Assembly (NCBI GenBank): GCA_963718105.1
Contig: OY970352.1
Location: 3,596,001-3,660,000 of the forward strand
Direction: 5' to 3'
Source of the DNA: DASYKT01 sp963718105
GTDB lineage: Bacteria > Acidobacteriota > Blastocatellia > Pyrinomonadales > Pyrinomonadaceae
Length of the DNA stretch: 64,000 nt
Shown here: piece by piece, positions 1-7,981 of the stretch
How the letters are laid out: every line of letters starts with the position of its first letter
Position numbering within the stretch: position 1 is the first letter of the stretch
Translations under genes and position numbers: made by a program
The notes under the pieces: generated by a model
Database searches by the model: none
What the model was told of the DNA's origin: nothing
The model's input: the letters and a program-made list of their open reading frames with translations, nothing else

Positions 1-30
1 CGCGACAGCCAGCGAGACGCTGGCGCTACT
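1..30. repeat. Partial dispersed inverted-repeat element (GTAGCGCC family), cut by window start
   Basis: The first 30 bases carry the hairpin CAGCGAGACGCTG followed by GCGCTAC. The same arm recurs at 18765-18790, and a related hairpin forms the terminator after fliD at 40850-40880. Only one end of the element is inside the window. Confidence 0.6.
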
Positions 31-48
31 TTATGGCAAAATAGACAA

Positions 49-1455
49 GTGGATCTTTTATTAGATAAATTTCACGAGGAATGCGGGATCTTTGGCGTGT
101 TCGGACACGCGGAAGCCTCGACTCTGACGCAATTGGGGCTTTTTGCGGTGCAGCATCGCGGGCAGGAAGCCTGCGGCATTGTTTCGTCAGACGGTGAAGA
201 GCTTTATCAATTTCGCTCGTCGGGGCTGGTAGCTGATGTTTTGGATGAGCCGGTGCTGAAAAAGCTCGTCGGCGCGAGCGCGATCGGGCACACGCGCTAT
301 TCTACCGCCGGGAAAAATACCATCAAGGAAGTCCAGCCGTTTTCCGTCACCTGCCAGCACGGCAAGATCGCCATCTGTCATAACGGCAATTTGCCCTTTG
401 CGCAAAAACGCCGCGAGGAACTCGAACGAGCCGGCGCGATATTTTCATCCACCTCCGACACGGAAACCATTCTGCACGACATTGCCCGCACGCCGGCGGT
501 AAATGTTATCGAAGCTATCCAAAAAGTGTTGAAAAATACCGAGGGCGCTTTCTCGCTTCTTTTTCTGACGCCCGACGCGCTGATCGCCGTACGCGACCCG
601 CGCGGCTTTCGCCCGATGGTTCTCGGTAAACTCAACGACGCGTGGTGCGTGGCCTCGGAGACCTGCGCGTTCGATCTGATCGACGCGGAATATATTCGCG
701 AAATCGAGGCCGGCGAGATGCTGGTGATCGACGGCAGCACTGTTGGCGGGCCTAGCTCGTTCTTTCCTTTTGAAAAGAAACAGCTTTCCGTTTGCACTTT
801 TGAGCACGTGTATTTCTCGCGGCCGGATTCGACCATCTTCGGCAAATCGGTCAATGAATCGCGCCACAAAATGGGAAAGCAGCTCGCTATCGAGCAGCCC
901 TGTGATGCCGACCTGGTAGTGCCGGTGCCGGATTCGGGCGTGGCGGCGGCGATCGGCTACGCCGCGCAATCGGGCATAAATTTTCGCCAGGCGATCATCA
1001 GGAACCATTACGTAGGACGCACTTTTATCGAGCCGACCCAATCGATCCGCTCATTTGGCGTCAGGCTTAAACTCAATCCTATCAGAGACTTAATTAAAGA
1101 CCGCCGGGTCATCCTGGTGGACGATTCGATCGTGCGCGGCACTACTTCGAAAAAGATCGTGCAGATGGTGCGCGAGTCCGGGGCGAAAGAAGTGCATATG
1201 CGGATAAGCTGCCCGCCGACGGTTTCGCCGTGTTATTACGGTGTCGATACGCCGCGCAAGGAAGACCTGATCGCCGCGCAAATGTCGGTTGACGAAGTGT
1301 GCCGTTTTATCGAAGCAGATTCGCTCGGGTACCTTTCGATGGAGGGAATGCTGGAAGCCATCGGCCTGGGCCCGCACGGTTCCTGCGTAGCGTGCTGGTC
1401 GGGCAAATATCCCACGCCTATTGCAAATGGCCAGCCGACGGTGGAAAATAGTTAA
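49..1455 (+). CDS. purF: Amidophosphoribosyltransferase
   Basis: Catalyses the first committed step of de novo purine synthesis: glutamine-derived ammonia displaces pyrophosphate from PRPP to give 5-phosphoribosylamine, in the cytoplasm. The N-terminal class II glutaminase domain has the nucleophile at Cys12 in EECGIFG. The preceding 11 residues match the propeptide removed in Bacillus-type enzymes, which supports the GTG start at 49. The PRPP loop ILVDDSIVRGTT lies at about residues 355-366. Cysteines near 249, the CPPTVSPC segment and the C-terminal CVAC fit the [4Fe-4S] form. The length of 468 aa is normal. No clear Shine-Dalgarno is seen. The next gene follows after 24 bp. Confidence 0.97.
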   Translation: MDLLLDKFHEECGIFGVFGHAEASTLTQLGLFAVQHRGQEACGIVSSDGEELYQFRSSGLVADVLDEPVLKKLVGASAIGHTRYSTAGKNTIKEVQPFSVTCQHGKIAICHNGNLPFAQKRREELERAGAIFSSTSDTETILHDIARTPAVNVIEAIQKVLKNTEGAFSLLFLTPDALIAVRDPRGFRPMVLGKLNDAWCVASETCAFDLIDAEYIREIEAGEMLVIDGSTVGGPSSFFPFEKKQLSVCTFEHVYFSRPDSTIFGKSVNESRHKMGKQLAIEQPCDADLVVPVPDSGVAAAIGYAAQSGINFRQAIIRNHYVGRTFIEPTQSIRSFGVRLKLNPIRDLIKDRRVILVDDSIVRGTTSKKIVQMVRESGAKEVHMRISCPPTVSPCYYGVDTPRKEDLIAAQMSVDEVCRFIEADSLGYLSMEGMLEAIGLGPHGSCVACWSGKYPTPIANGQPTVENS

Positions 1456-1479
1456 AGAAGATCTTAGGGAGAAATCAAA

Positions 1480-1956
1480 ATGCGTTATCTTGCAATTTTT
1501 ACTCTTTTTATTTTAGGGCTGGTGACGGCTTGCCAGCAGGCTTCGACTCAGACGCCGGGCCAGACAACCAACCAGGCGAAAAATGTAAAACCTTCTCCGA
1601 CGGCGGCGCCGCATGCTGAGGATAATGCGCAGAGAATTTCGTTAAAGGATGCCAAGGCCGCGTATGACAGCGGCAATGCCCTTTTTATAGATACCCGTCC
1701 CGATACGGCTTATAAAGGCGAACACATCAAAGGTGCGATCAACATCCCGGCCGGTGAAACCGACAAGCATATCGCCGAGCTGCCGAAGAATAAACAGCTT
1801 ATCTTCTACTGTTCCTGACCGGCCGAACACACAAGCGCCCGGGCGGTGCTTATCGCGAATGAAAAAGGTTTGAAAAATGCGGCGGCTTTGGTGGGTGGAA
1901 CCGATGGCTGGAAAACTGCCGGGTACCCGATGGATGGAGATACGGTGAAGAAATAA
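1480..1956 (+). CDS. Rhodanese-domain lipoprotein with in-frame UGA at the catalytic Cys (candidate selenoprotein)
   Basis: A good ribosome site (AGGGAGA) precedes ATG 1480. The product starts with a lipoprotein signal (LVTAC, Cys18), then a low-complexity linker and a rhodanese-like domain (IDTRPDTAYKGEHIKGAINIP). Translation meets TGA at 1816-1818 (codon 113). The same frame then continues as PAEHTSARAVLIANEKG and GGTDGWKTAGYPM to TAA at 1954-1956, which is exactly the missing second half of a rhodanese. Aligned to the usual C-x5-S/R active loop, the TGA takes the place of the catalytic Cys (FYCS-U-PAEHTS). A hairpin of bSECIS geometry follows. Reading: 158 residues with selenocysteine 113. 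The alternative is a nonsense mutation or base error of a TGC/TGT codon. Likely envelope-anchored sulfur or selenium chemistry; substrate unknown. Confidence 0.6.
1833..1851 (+). promoter_or_regulatory. Candidate bacterial SECIS hairpin
   Basis: AAGCGCC (1833-1839) pairs with GGTGCTT (1845-1851), seven pairs with one G-U, closing a five-base loop CGGGC. The loop starts 21 nt after the UGA, and a G is the second loop base. Both fit the published bacterial SECIS consensus as I know it (loop about 16-37 nt after UGA, G in the first two loop bases). Not experimentally shown. Confidence 0.5.
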
Positions 1957-1985
1957 TAGTAGGGGCAACCCTCGTGGTTGCCCGT

Positions 1986-2153
1986 GTTTATCTATCGAAT
2001 GCAGGCGTTCGCGGGCAGGGACAGGCTGTTTATCTATCGAACGCAAGCGTTCGCGGGCAGGGACAGGCTGTTTATCTATCGAACGCAAGCGTTCGCGGGC
2101 AGGGACAGGCTGTTTATCTATCGAACGCAAGCGTTCGCGGGCAGGGACAAGCC
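1986..2153. repeat. Four tandem copies of a 42-bp repeat
   Basis: Units start at 1986, 2028, 2070 and 2112. Each begins GTTTATCTATCGAA and contains GCAAGCGTTCGCGGGCAGGG. The unit length of 42 keeps one frame open, giving a spurious repetitive peptide. The array is flanked by GGGCAACC/GGTTGCCC on the left and CAGGGACAAGCCCTG on the right. No spacers, so not CRISPR. Confidence 0.85.
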
Positions 2154-2163
2154 CTGCCCCTAC

Positions 2164-2436
2164 CTACAAGATCTTCAACAGCATCAGAATGCCGATCACG
2201 ATAAAGGCGACGGCGACTATTCTTTGCAGCCATTCGGTGGGAATATACTGTCCCAGCACCGCGCCAAAAACCACACCTAAAAGCGAAACCAGGACCAGCG
2301 CCGCCGATGCTCCGAGAAAGACGGCCAGCGGAGACTTGGTATCCGCCGTCATGGTAATGACCGCAAGCTGGGTTTTATCGCCGAGCTCAGCCAGAAAAAG
2401 CACGCCAAATGCCGTGAAAAAAGTTTTCCATTCCAT
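2164..2436 (-). CDS. Half-size GDT1/TMEM165 (UPF0016) membrane transporter
   Basis: A 90-residue membrane protein with the family signature ELGDKTQLA at residues 16-24, in the first of about three hydrophobic helices. GDT1/TMEM165 proteins move Mn2+ or Ca2+ in exchange for protons, and bacterial members (MneA type) export manganese. Most members have two such halves (about 200 aa). This one has a single half, so it probably pairs with itself or with another half-size protein elsewhere. GAGG lies just before the ATG at 2436. It follows the gene at 2446-3468 by 9 bp and is probably cotranscribed with it. Confidence 0.85.
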   Translation of the reverse strand: MEWKTFFTAFGVLFLAELGDKTQLAVITMTADTKSPLAVFLGASAALVLVSLLGVVFGAVLGQYIPTEWLQRIVAVAFIVIGILMLLKIL

Positions 2437-2445
2437 ATTAAGCCT

Positions 2446-3468
2446 CTAAAATTTGATGATCTTCTCGAGTTTTTGAGTATACCCGAATTTATCAAATTGA
2501 GGCTGGCGGCGGCGAATAAGGACCACTATTTGCTGTGTGATGTGCCGGTAATGAGTGAAGAATTTTGGATTGGCAATGAGTTTGTTAAGAATGCGGCGCA
2601 GGCATTCGCAAATGCCCGATACCAGCAGATGGGGTTCTACTTCCTGTTTCAGCATTACGCTACCCGCGGAATAGAGAAAAATTCCCTGCTCCGGATGGAG
2701 AAACGGAAATTCGTTTGAGACCTCGGCGCGGGCTTTGTTAAAAGCGTCGGGAAAACCAAGCTTGGCGGCTTTTAAGACATCGTCCACGCTGAGCAGCAGG
2801 GCCGCGGTGACCGAAGTCAGCTCTTCCCAATCGGGCACGGAAAGATACGAAACTTTTTCTTCCTGTTTTTCCGGCTGCTTTTCTTCAGCAAGTTCGACCG
2901 GGTGGCTGTACATCGGAAAGATGTCATAAGCCGACGGCTGCGAAGCGCTATCGTTTTGCCCGTTAGCTCCTGAAGCTGGGGAAGCCGGTGGGAAATGAGC
3001 GCTGTTGCCGTTGGTGGCGTGGCCGTTGCCGTTTTTGCCGATTGGTGTCGAAAATATCTTCTCGACGGGTTTAGGGATCTTGGGCGGCACCGGTTTGGAT
3101 TCAGATTTTTGGGCTTTTTCGGTCAGCGTTAATTTTTCGTCCAGATCGAGTATGTCATCCAGTTCGATCTCCTCGGCAATGGGCGCCTGGGACGCGACCG
3201 CTTCGTAGACATAGATCGAGCCGCCCGCCATGCGCGCGCGCGCCAACAGGCGCTGCAGAGCCCCGCTGCCGTCCGCCGGACGCCCGGTGCCGTTCACAAA
3301 CTCGCGCATGCGCACCTTGTGCGATTCTTCAAAGTTTATTTCGGCGCGGTAGTTTTCTATATCGACGCGCACCAGCCCCACAAAACCTCTCTGCCGTAAA
3401 TAGCGTAGTAAAGCGGAGAGATCTACAAAGCTGGTATCCAGGTTTTTATATAACGGACGGATCTTCAT
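2446..3468 (-). CDS. Hypothetical protein, two domains joined by a low-complexity linker
   Basis: I do not recognise this 340-residue protein. Residues 1-110 look folded (LRYLRQRGFVGLVRVDIENY; later GGSIYVYEA). Residues 115-215 are rich in Pro, Glu, Lys, Asn and Gly and look disordered. Residues 215-340 are mainly helical (a VTAALLLSVDDVLKAAKLGF segment, then LLVSGICECLRRILNKL) and end basic. No signal peptide or membrane helix is seen, so it is probably cytoplasmic. The 9-bp gap to the downstream Mn-type transporter suggests one operon. The N-terminal part may be a small effector or scaffold fold, but I cannot name it. Confidence 0.75.
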   Translation of the reverse strand: MKIRPLYKNLDTSFVDLSALLRYLRQRGFVGLVRVDIENYRAEINFEESHKVRMREFVNGTGRPADGSGALQRLLARARMAGGSIYVYEAVASQAPIAEEIELDDILDLDEKLTLTEKAQKSESKPVPPKIPKPVEKIFSTPIGKNGNGHATNGNSAHFPPASPASGANGQNDSASQPSAYDIFPMYSHPVELAEEKQPEKQEEKVSYLSVPDWEELTSVTAALLLSVDDVLKAAKLGFPDAFNKARAEVSNEFPFLHPEQGIFLYSAGSVMLKQEVEPHLLVSGICECLRRILNKLIANPKFFTHYRHITQQIVVLIRRRQPQFDKFGYTQKLEKIIKF

Positions 3469-3691
3469 TAGGATTTAACACCAACAGCAGCTTGTTCCGA
3501 ATCGGGGCAGGATGTGAACAAACGCTTTTACTGGTTCAATTTTGATAATAAAAAAGACTAATGAATTCGTTTTTTCAATGAATTTCTGAAAAAAAGGGAT
3601 TTTATCTTGCGCTTGAGGGGGATTTCGTGCAAAACTCGCCTTCAAACCTCCGACTTTTTAGCGCAAACTTTTTCGTTAGAACATTAAACAT

Positions 3692-5515
3692 ATGAATATT
3701 GGCGACCTTTTTCGAAAAAAATCTATCGCTCAGATCAAAGCCGATGCCGAAGCGGGCTTTTCCGATGCCGAGGCGTCAGGCGCGCCCACGCTGCGGCGTT
3801 CGCTGGGCACCTTTGACCTGACCATGCTCGGTATCGCGGCGATCATCGGCGCGGGAATTTTTGCCATGGTCGGAAATGCCGCAAACAAAGGCGGCCCGGC
3901 GGTCATCGTACTGTTTATTTTTGCCGCGATCGCGTGCGGATTTGCCGCGCTTTGCTACGCGGAGTTTGCGTCAAAGATACCGATCGCCGGTTCGGCTTAT
4001 ACCTATGCCTATGCGAGCTTTGGCGAATTGCTGGCCTGGATAATCGGCTGGGACCTGCTGGTTGAATACGCCATCGGAAATATCGCTGTCGCCATTTCGT
4101 GGAGCGATTATTTTACCCGCCTGCTGACCGCCAACGGGATAAATATTCCCCCTTATTTCGCGATGGACTATCTAAGCGCCTCGCGCGGATTTAGCGATAA
4201 CAAGGAATTGATGGAAGGTGTGCTGGCGCAGGGGCATACGCTGGACGCCCTGGGAAAAATGACGGGCGATCAGCTCGCCGCAGTTTCCGATAAGCTTACG
4301 CCCGGGATGATCGAAGCATACACTGCCTGGACCACGTCGCCGGTTTTCGGCGGTTGGCACGTCATTTTAGACCTGCCGGCGCTGGGGATCGTCGTTCTTA
4401 TTACGGCGCTGGTTTATGTCGGCATCCGGGAATCGAAGACCGCGTCAAATATCATGGTGGCGCTGAAATTGGCGGTCATTTTGCTGGTCATCGTTGTCGG
4501 GGCCTTTTATGTCAAGGTCGTCAATTGGGCCGACTTTATGCCTAACGGCTTTACCGGTGTGATGTCCGGCGTGGCGGCGGTCTTTTTCGCGTACATCGGC
4601 TTTGACGCCCTCTCGACCACGGCCGAGGAGTGTAAAGACCCGTATAAGACCCTGCCCAGGGGAATGATCTATTCCCTGCTGATCTGTACCGTTCTCTATG
4701 TCATTTTGGCGCTGGTCTTAACTGGCATGGTCTCGTACAAGGACCTGGCCGTCGGCGATCCGCTGGCCTATGTATTCGGGCCGGAAGGCGTCAATCTGCC
4801 GTGGCTCTCAGGCATCATCGCGGTTAGCGCGATCATTGCCATCGCGACCGTGCTGCTGGTTTTCCAACTCGGCCAACCGCGCCTCTGGATGGCGATGAGC
4901 CGCGACGGACTGCTACCCAAAATATTTTCGTCCATTCATCCGAAGTTTCGCACTCCGTGGTTTTCCACGATCCTGACCGGTTTCATGGTGGCCATTCCGG
5001 CGCTCTTCATGAACCTCTCGGAAGTGACCGATCTTTCCGTGATCGGCACGCTGTTCGCCTTTACGATCGTATGCGCGGGTGTGCTGGTCAAAGACAAGGA
5101 ATTTGCGGGCGAAAAACGTTTTGTGCCTTATATAAACTCGCAATACATTGCCCCGGTGCTCTTTGTTTTGATCTGGGGCGGCTTGCTTTACTACAACGGC
5201 GAAGCGATCAGGACCTTCTTTACCGACATGACACCGACCGTGCCCGGCGATACGGCGTTTAATGTTTTCCTGCATAAGATCCCGTATCTTGCCTTTGCCA
5301 TTTTATCGGTCGTAATGACGATCCTATGTTTCGTTAAGCGATTTACGCTTATCCCGGTACTGGGCGTGATGTGCTGTACCTATCTGATGACCGAGCTGGG
5401 CTGGACAAACTGGTTCCGCTTTGCGATCTGGATGCTGGTGGGTTTAGTGGTCTATTTCCTCTACAGTTTTACCCACAGCAAACTCAGTCATCCGGAGGCT
5501 ACGGCTAAAACCTGA
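3692..5515 (+). CDS. APC superfamily amino acid permease (cationic amino acid transporter-like)
   Basis: A 607-residue inner-membrane protein with the APC-fold start FDLTMLGIAAIIGAGIFAMV (about residues 43-62) and the usual hydrophobic helices after it. GSAYTYAYASFGE matches the family's conserved helix 3 region. It most resembles YfnA/CAT-type proton-coupled amino acid transporters; the substrate cannot be read from sequence. A roughly 65-residue hydrophilic insertion (about residues 155-220) separates early helices. The start at 3692 is preceded by an AT-rich 220-bp gap with no other feature. Transcribed alone. Confidence 0.9.
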   Translation: MNIGDLFRKKSIAQIKADAEAGFSDAEASGAPTLRRSLGTFDLTMLGIAAIIGAGIFAMVGNAANKGGPAVIVLFIFAAIACGFAALCYAEFASKIPIAGSAYTYAYASFGELLAWIIGWDLLVEYAIGNIAVAISWSDYFTRLLTANGINIPPYFAMDYLSASRGFSDNKELMEGVLAQGHTLDALGKMTGDQLAAVSDKLTPGMIEAYTAWTTSPVFGGWHVILDLPALGIVVLITALVYVGIRESKTASNIMVALKLAVILLVIVVGAFYVKVVNWADFMPNGFTGVMSGVAAVFFAYIGFDALSTTAEECKDPYKTLPRGMIYSLLICTVLYVILALVLTGMVSYKDLAVGDPLAYVFGPEGVNLPWLSGIIAVSAIIAIATVLLVFQLGQPRLWMAMSRDGLLPKIFSSIHPKFRTPWFSTILTGFMVAIPALFMNLSEVTDLSVIGTLFAFTIVCAGVLVKDKEFAGEKRFVPYINSQYIAPVLFVLIWGGLLYYNGEAIRTFFTDMTPTVPGDTAFNVFLHKIPYLAFAILSVVMTILCFVKRFTLIPVLGVMCCTYLMTELGWTNWFRFAIWMLVGLVVYFLYSFTHSKLSHPEATAKT

Positions 5516-5548
5516 TAGGTTGGTAGCTTAATTTGGGTCGACAAAAGC

Positions 5549-5606
5549 GTGTCGGTAGCCCGCGCGTAAGCAAGGGCGCCCTTCCTGACGGCCGGGCTGC
5601 TGACAC
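5549..5606. repeat. Dispersed palindromic element (GTGTCGGTAGCCCG family)
   Basis: The left arm GTGTCGGTAGCCCG and right arm CGGGCTGCTGACAC form an imperfect inverted repeat around a GC-rich centre, in the gap after the permease gene. No coding potential. Confidence 0.6.
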
Positions 5607-5667
5607 GGCCGCCGCTCTTCTTCAAATTATGATCCACCGATAAGTTGATATTTTTGTAACTAAAAAG

Positions 5668-5701
5668 AGTTCCTATGCGTCTAAGCTCATAGGAACTTTT
5701 T
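5668..5701. terminator. Intrinsic terminator hairpin
   Basis: AGTTCCTATG (5668-5677) pairs perfectly with CATAGGAACT (5688-5697), followed by TTTT. It lies about 150 bp after the permease stop and 20 bp before the next gene's start, so it could end the permease transcript or sit in the leader of the next gene. Confidence 0.7.
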
Positions 5702-5720
5702 CCATTTTAAAGGAGATTTA

Positions 5721-6281
5721 ATGAAACGACTGGTATTTTTATTGGCAGTGTTTTGCCTGGCAGGGGTAGCCATTTTTGCTCAGAAAACAACGGATTTCTC
5801 GGGTGAATGGTCACTGGACAAGGGCAAAAGCACGCTTAGCGAAAGAATGAAGACCGTTGAAAGCATGGACATGACGGTCGCGCAGACGGATAAAGAGCTT
5901 AAAGTTACGACCTCGGTCAAGCGCGGCGCACCTCCGGCAGGCGGGCCTCCTCCGGGCGGTGGCGGCGGTGGAGGCGGCGGACGCGGCATGGGCGGCGGCA
6001 TGGGCATGGGAGACCAGACGCTGACCTATGCGCTGGACGGCAAGGAAACTTCCACGGAAGTTCCCGGCCCGGGCGGCGGCACAGCGACGCTTAAGAGCAC
6101 TGCCAAGATCGACGGCGGCAAACTGAACCTGAGCACTTCGCGTTCAACTCAGATGGGCGATATCAAGAGCACGGAAACCTGGGAGCTGCAGGCCGACGGT
6201 TCGCTCAAAGTAAAACGCAGCACGGAATCGCCGCGCGGCAGCGAATCAAACGAATTAATTTTCACCAAAAAGACCAAATAA
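5721..6281 (+). CDS. Secreted hypothetical protein with poly-Gly segment
   Basis: The 186-residue product starts with a Sec signal peptide (KRLVFLLAVFCLAGVAIFAQ). A FSGEWSLDKGKS motif follows, as in small lipocalin-like secreted proteins where a FxGxW start precedes a beta barrel. A Pro/Gly-rich stretch at about residues 73-97 interrupts the strands. The remainder is beta-rich with repeated KST/RST segments. AAGGAG lies before the ATG. Function unknown; it has the same general layout as the protein at 8971-9504. Confidence 0.8.
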   Translation: MKRLVFLLAVFCLAGVAIFAQKTTDFSGEWSLDKGKSTLSERMKTVESMDMTVAQTDKELKVTTSVKRGAPPAGGPPPGGGGGGGGGRGMGGGMGMGDQTLTYALDGKETSTEVPGPGGGTATLKSTAKIDGGKLNLSTSRSTQMGDIKSTETWELQADGSLKVKRSTESPRGSESNELIFTKKTK

Positions 6282-6396
6282 AGAACATTTTTAGCGAAAA
6301 ATTTCTTTTTTTAACGGACAGGTGAAACCAAAACGATAAAAGGGGTGTCTAACTATTGATAGTAGAGATACTTTCTTTCTAATAAAGTAAAAAAAG

Positions 6397-6426
6397 ACGC
6401 GGGGGCCATTCGGCTCTCGCGTTTTT
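6397..6426 (+). terminator. Intrinsic terminator
   Basis: ACGCGGGGGCC (6397-6407) and GGCTCTCGCGT (6412-6422) form an 11-bp stem with G-U pairs and an ATTC loop, followed by TTTTTG. It lies 116 bp after the stop of the secreted protein gene. Confidence 0.75.
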
Positions 6427-6440
6427 GTTTGGGTATCTGA

Positions 6441-6546
6441 AGCGGCGCGGGGCAACCCTTCCGGACCTGAGAGTTGTCCTGCTTGAAAGATAAATATAGG
6501 GTCTAAATAAATTTGCAGTCGGGAAGGGCCGCTTGCGCCCGCTCTT
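6441..6546. repeat. Dispersed inverted-repeat element (GCGGGCGCAAGC/CCCTTCC family)
   Basis: The left arm AGCGGCGCGGGGCAACCCTT and right arm AAGGGCCGCTTGCGCCCGCT are imperfect inverted copies around an AT-rich core containing AAATAAATTTGCAGTC. The closest relative in the window is 63573-63688, which shares core and arms; 13194-13226 is a single arm. The rest of the 6282-6670 gap holds two terminators only. Confidence 0.75.
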
Positions 6547-6594
6547 AAAATGATATTGACCCGGATTTTATAGGCAAAGCCTAAACTATCGCCA

Positions 6595-6632
6595 AAAGCG
6601 CGAGGGCATTTCGGCCTTTGCGTTTTGTTTTT
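6595..6632 (+). terminator. Probable intrinsic terminator
   Basis: GCGCGAGGGC, a short loop and GGCCTTTGCG form an imperfect stem followed by a T-rich run (TTTTGTTTTTT). It ends about 40 bp before the next start. Confidence 0.5.
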
Positions 6633-6670
6633 TGCGCCGGAATTATTTAGATTATTCATTCGAATAAATT

Positions 6671-7819
6671 ATGAAAATCCTCGTTTTAGGCGCCGGGCGA
6701 ATGGGACACGGCGCGGTTTATGATCTGATCCACAATTCTCCGGAGGTCGAAAGCGTCACGGTTGCCGATTTTGATGTTAAGAAGGCCGAACTGGTCTCCG
6801 AAACGATCGACACTATTGGCGGCGCCAGGATAACTCCCCGTCGCCTGGACGCGGCAAATTACTCTGACGTGGTGGCGCTGATGCGCGGGCACGACGCGGC
6901 GATCTCCTGCGTTAACTATTGGTATAACGCCGGGCTTTCGCGGGCGGCGATAGAAACAAAAACGAATTTTTGCGATCTGGGCGGAAATAACTACGTCGTC
7001 GATGAGCAGCTCGCAATGGACGAAGAAGCCAGGGCCGCCGGGATCAATATCGTTCCCGATTGCGGGCTGGCGCCGGGAATGGTTTCGGTACTGGCAATGC
7101 ATGGCGCCGCGCGTTTCGACAATGTGGAGGAAATCCACATCCGCGTCGGCGGGCTGCCGCAAGATCCCCGTCCACCGCTAAATTATCAACTCGTGTTTTC
7201 GGTCGAAGGTTTGATCAACGAATACATCGAAGTGGCGCGTGTTATCCGCGACGGGAAGATCGTCGAAGTCGAATCGATGACCGAGATCGAAAGCCTGGCG
7301 TTTGACGGATTTCCGCCGCTCGAAGCTTTTCAGACATCGGGCGGCACTTCGACTTTGCCCGACACCTTCCTCGGCAAAATTCGCGAGCTGGATTACAAAA
7401 CCATCCGCTATGCCGGGCACTGTGAAAAATTCGGGGCGATGATCGACCTCGGATTGTGCAAAAGCGATGAGATAGACGTCGATGGCCTAAGCGTAAAACC
7501 GCGCCGCCTCTTTGGCGAATTGCTGCAAAAAAATCTGCCCGCCGATGGGCCGGACTATGTGCTGGTGAGGCTGGAATTTGTGGGGACAAAAGACGGTGAA
7601 ACGCGGCGGCTGCGTTATGACATCGTCGACAAACTGGATACGAAAACGGGCCTCAGCGCAATGATGCGCACCACCGCTTTTCCCGCTTCGATCATCGCGC
7701 AGATGGCCGCGCGCGGCGATGTCTTGATGCGCGGCGCGACACCGCAGGAAAAGGCTATTCAAGCGGATAAATTCGTGGCGGAATTGGCGCGGCGGAATAT
7801 CGTGATCAAGGAAAGCTAA
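6671..7819 (+). CDS. Saccharopine dehydrogenase-family oxidoreductase
   Basis: A 382-residue cytoplasmic protein with an N-terminal NAD(P)-binding Rossmann fold: VLGAGRMGHGAVYDL at residues 4-18 and acidic VADFD after the second strand. The mid-domain NIVPDCGLAPGM is typical of saccharopine reductase/dehydrogenase-like proteins. Members act on lysine-pathway or carboxyamine-type substrates; the specific reaction here is not clear. The length matches the single-domain bacterial form. No strong ribosome site. Transcribed alone between two repeat-bearing gaps. Confidence 0.88.
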   Translation: MKILVLGAGRMGHGAVYDLIHNSPEVESVTVADFDVKKAELVSETIDTIGGARITPRRLDAANYSDVVALMRGHDAAISCVNYWYNAGLSRAAIETKTNFCDLGGNNYVVDEQLAMDEEARAAGINIVPDCGLAPGMVSVLAMHGAARFDNVEEIHIRVGGLPQDPRPPLNYQLVFSVEGLINEYIEVARVIRDGKIVEVESMTEIESLAFDGFPPLEAFQTSGGTSTLPDTFLGKIRELDYKTIRYAGHCEKFGAMIDLGLCKSDEIDVDGLSVKPRRLFGELLQKNLPADGPDYVLVRLEFVGTKDGETRRLRYDIVDKLDTKTGLSAMMRTTAFPASIIAQMAARGDVLMRGATPQEKAIQADKFVAELARRNIVIKES

Positions 7820-7832
7820 ATATCATTTTCTC

Positions 7833-7969
7833 TTTAAATTGCCACTAGCTTTAGCTAGTGGACGAAAGAAATAACTGAAAGAACGGGCTTTAGCCCAAGT
7901 AAAGATTCGGCTAAAGCCGGTTATTGAATTAGATCAGTAGCCACTAGCTAAAGCTAGTGGCAATTTAAA
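7833..7969. repeat. Nested inverted-repeat (MITE-like) element
   Basis: 29-bp perfect terminal inverted repeats (7833-7861 and 7941-7969), each itself palindromic (CCACTAGCTTTAGCTAGTGG). Inside is a second inverted pair around CGGGCTTTAGCCC and GGCTAAAGCCGG. No coding potential. Confidence 0.85.
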
Positions 7970-7981
7970 TCAGCTTTATAT

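Noticed and set aside
1816..1818. Frameshift as the cause of the early rhodanese stop
   Set aside because: Both halves of the domain are in the same frame, so only a stop-codon reading (Sec, nonsense or base error) fits.
1986..2153. Tandem repeat considered as a CRISPR array
   Set aside because: Units are directly adjacent with no unique spacers and no cas genes in the window.
1974..2280. Open frames through the 42-bp tandem repeats, in several frames
   Set aside because: They exist only because the repeat unit is a multiple of three and lacks stops; no ribosome site and no family resemblance.
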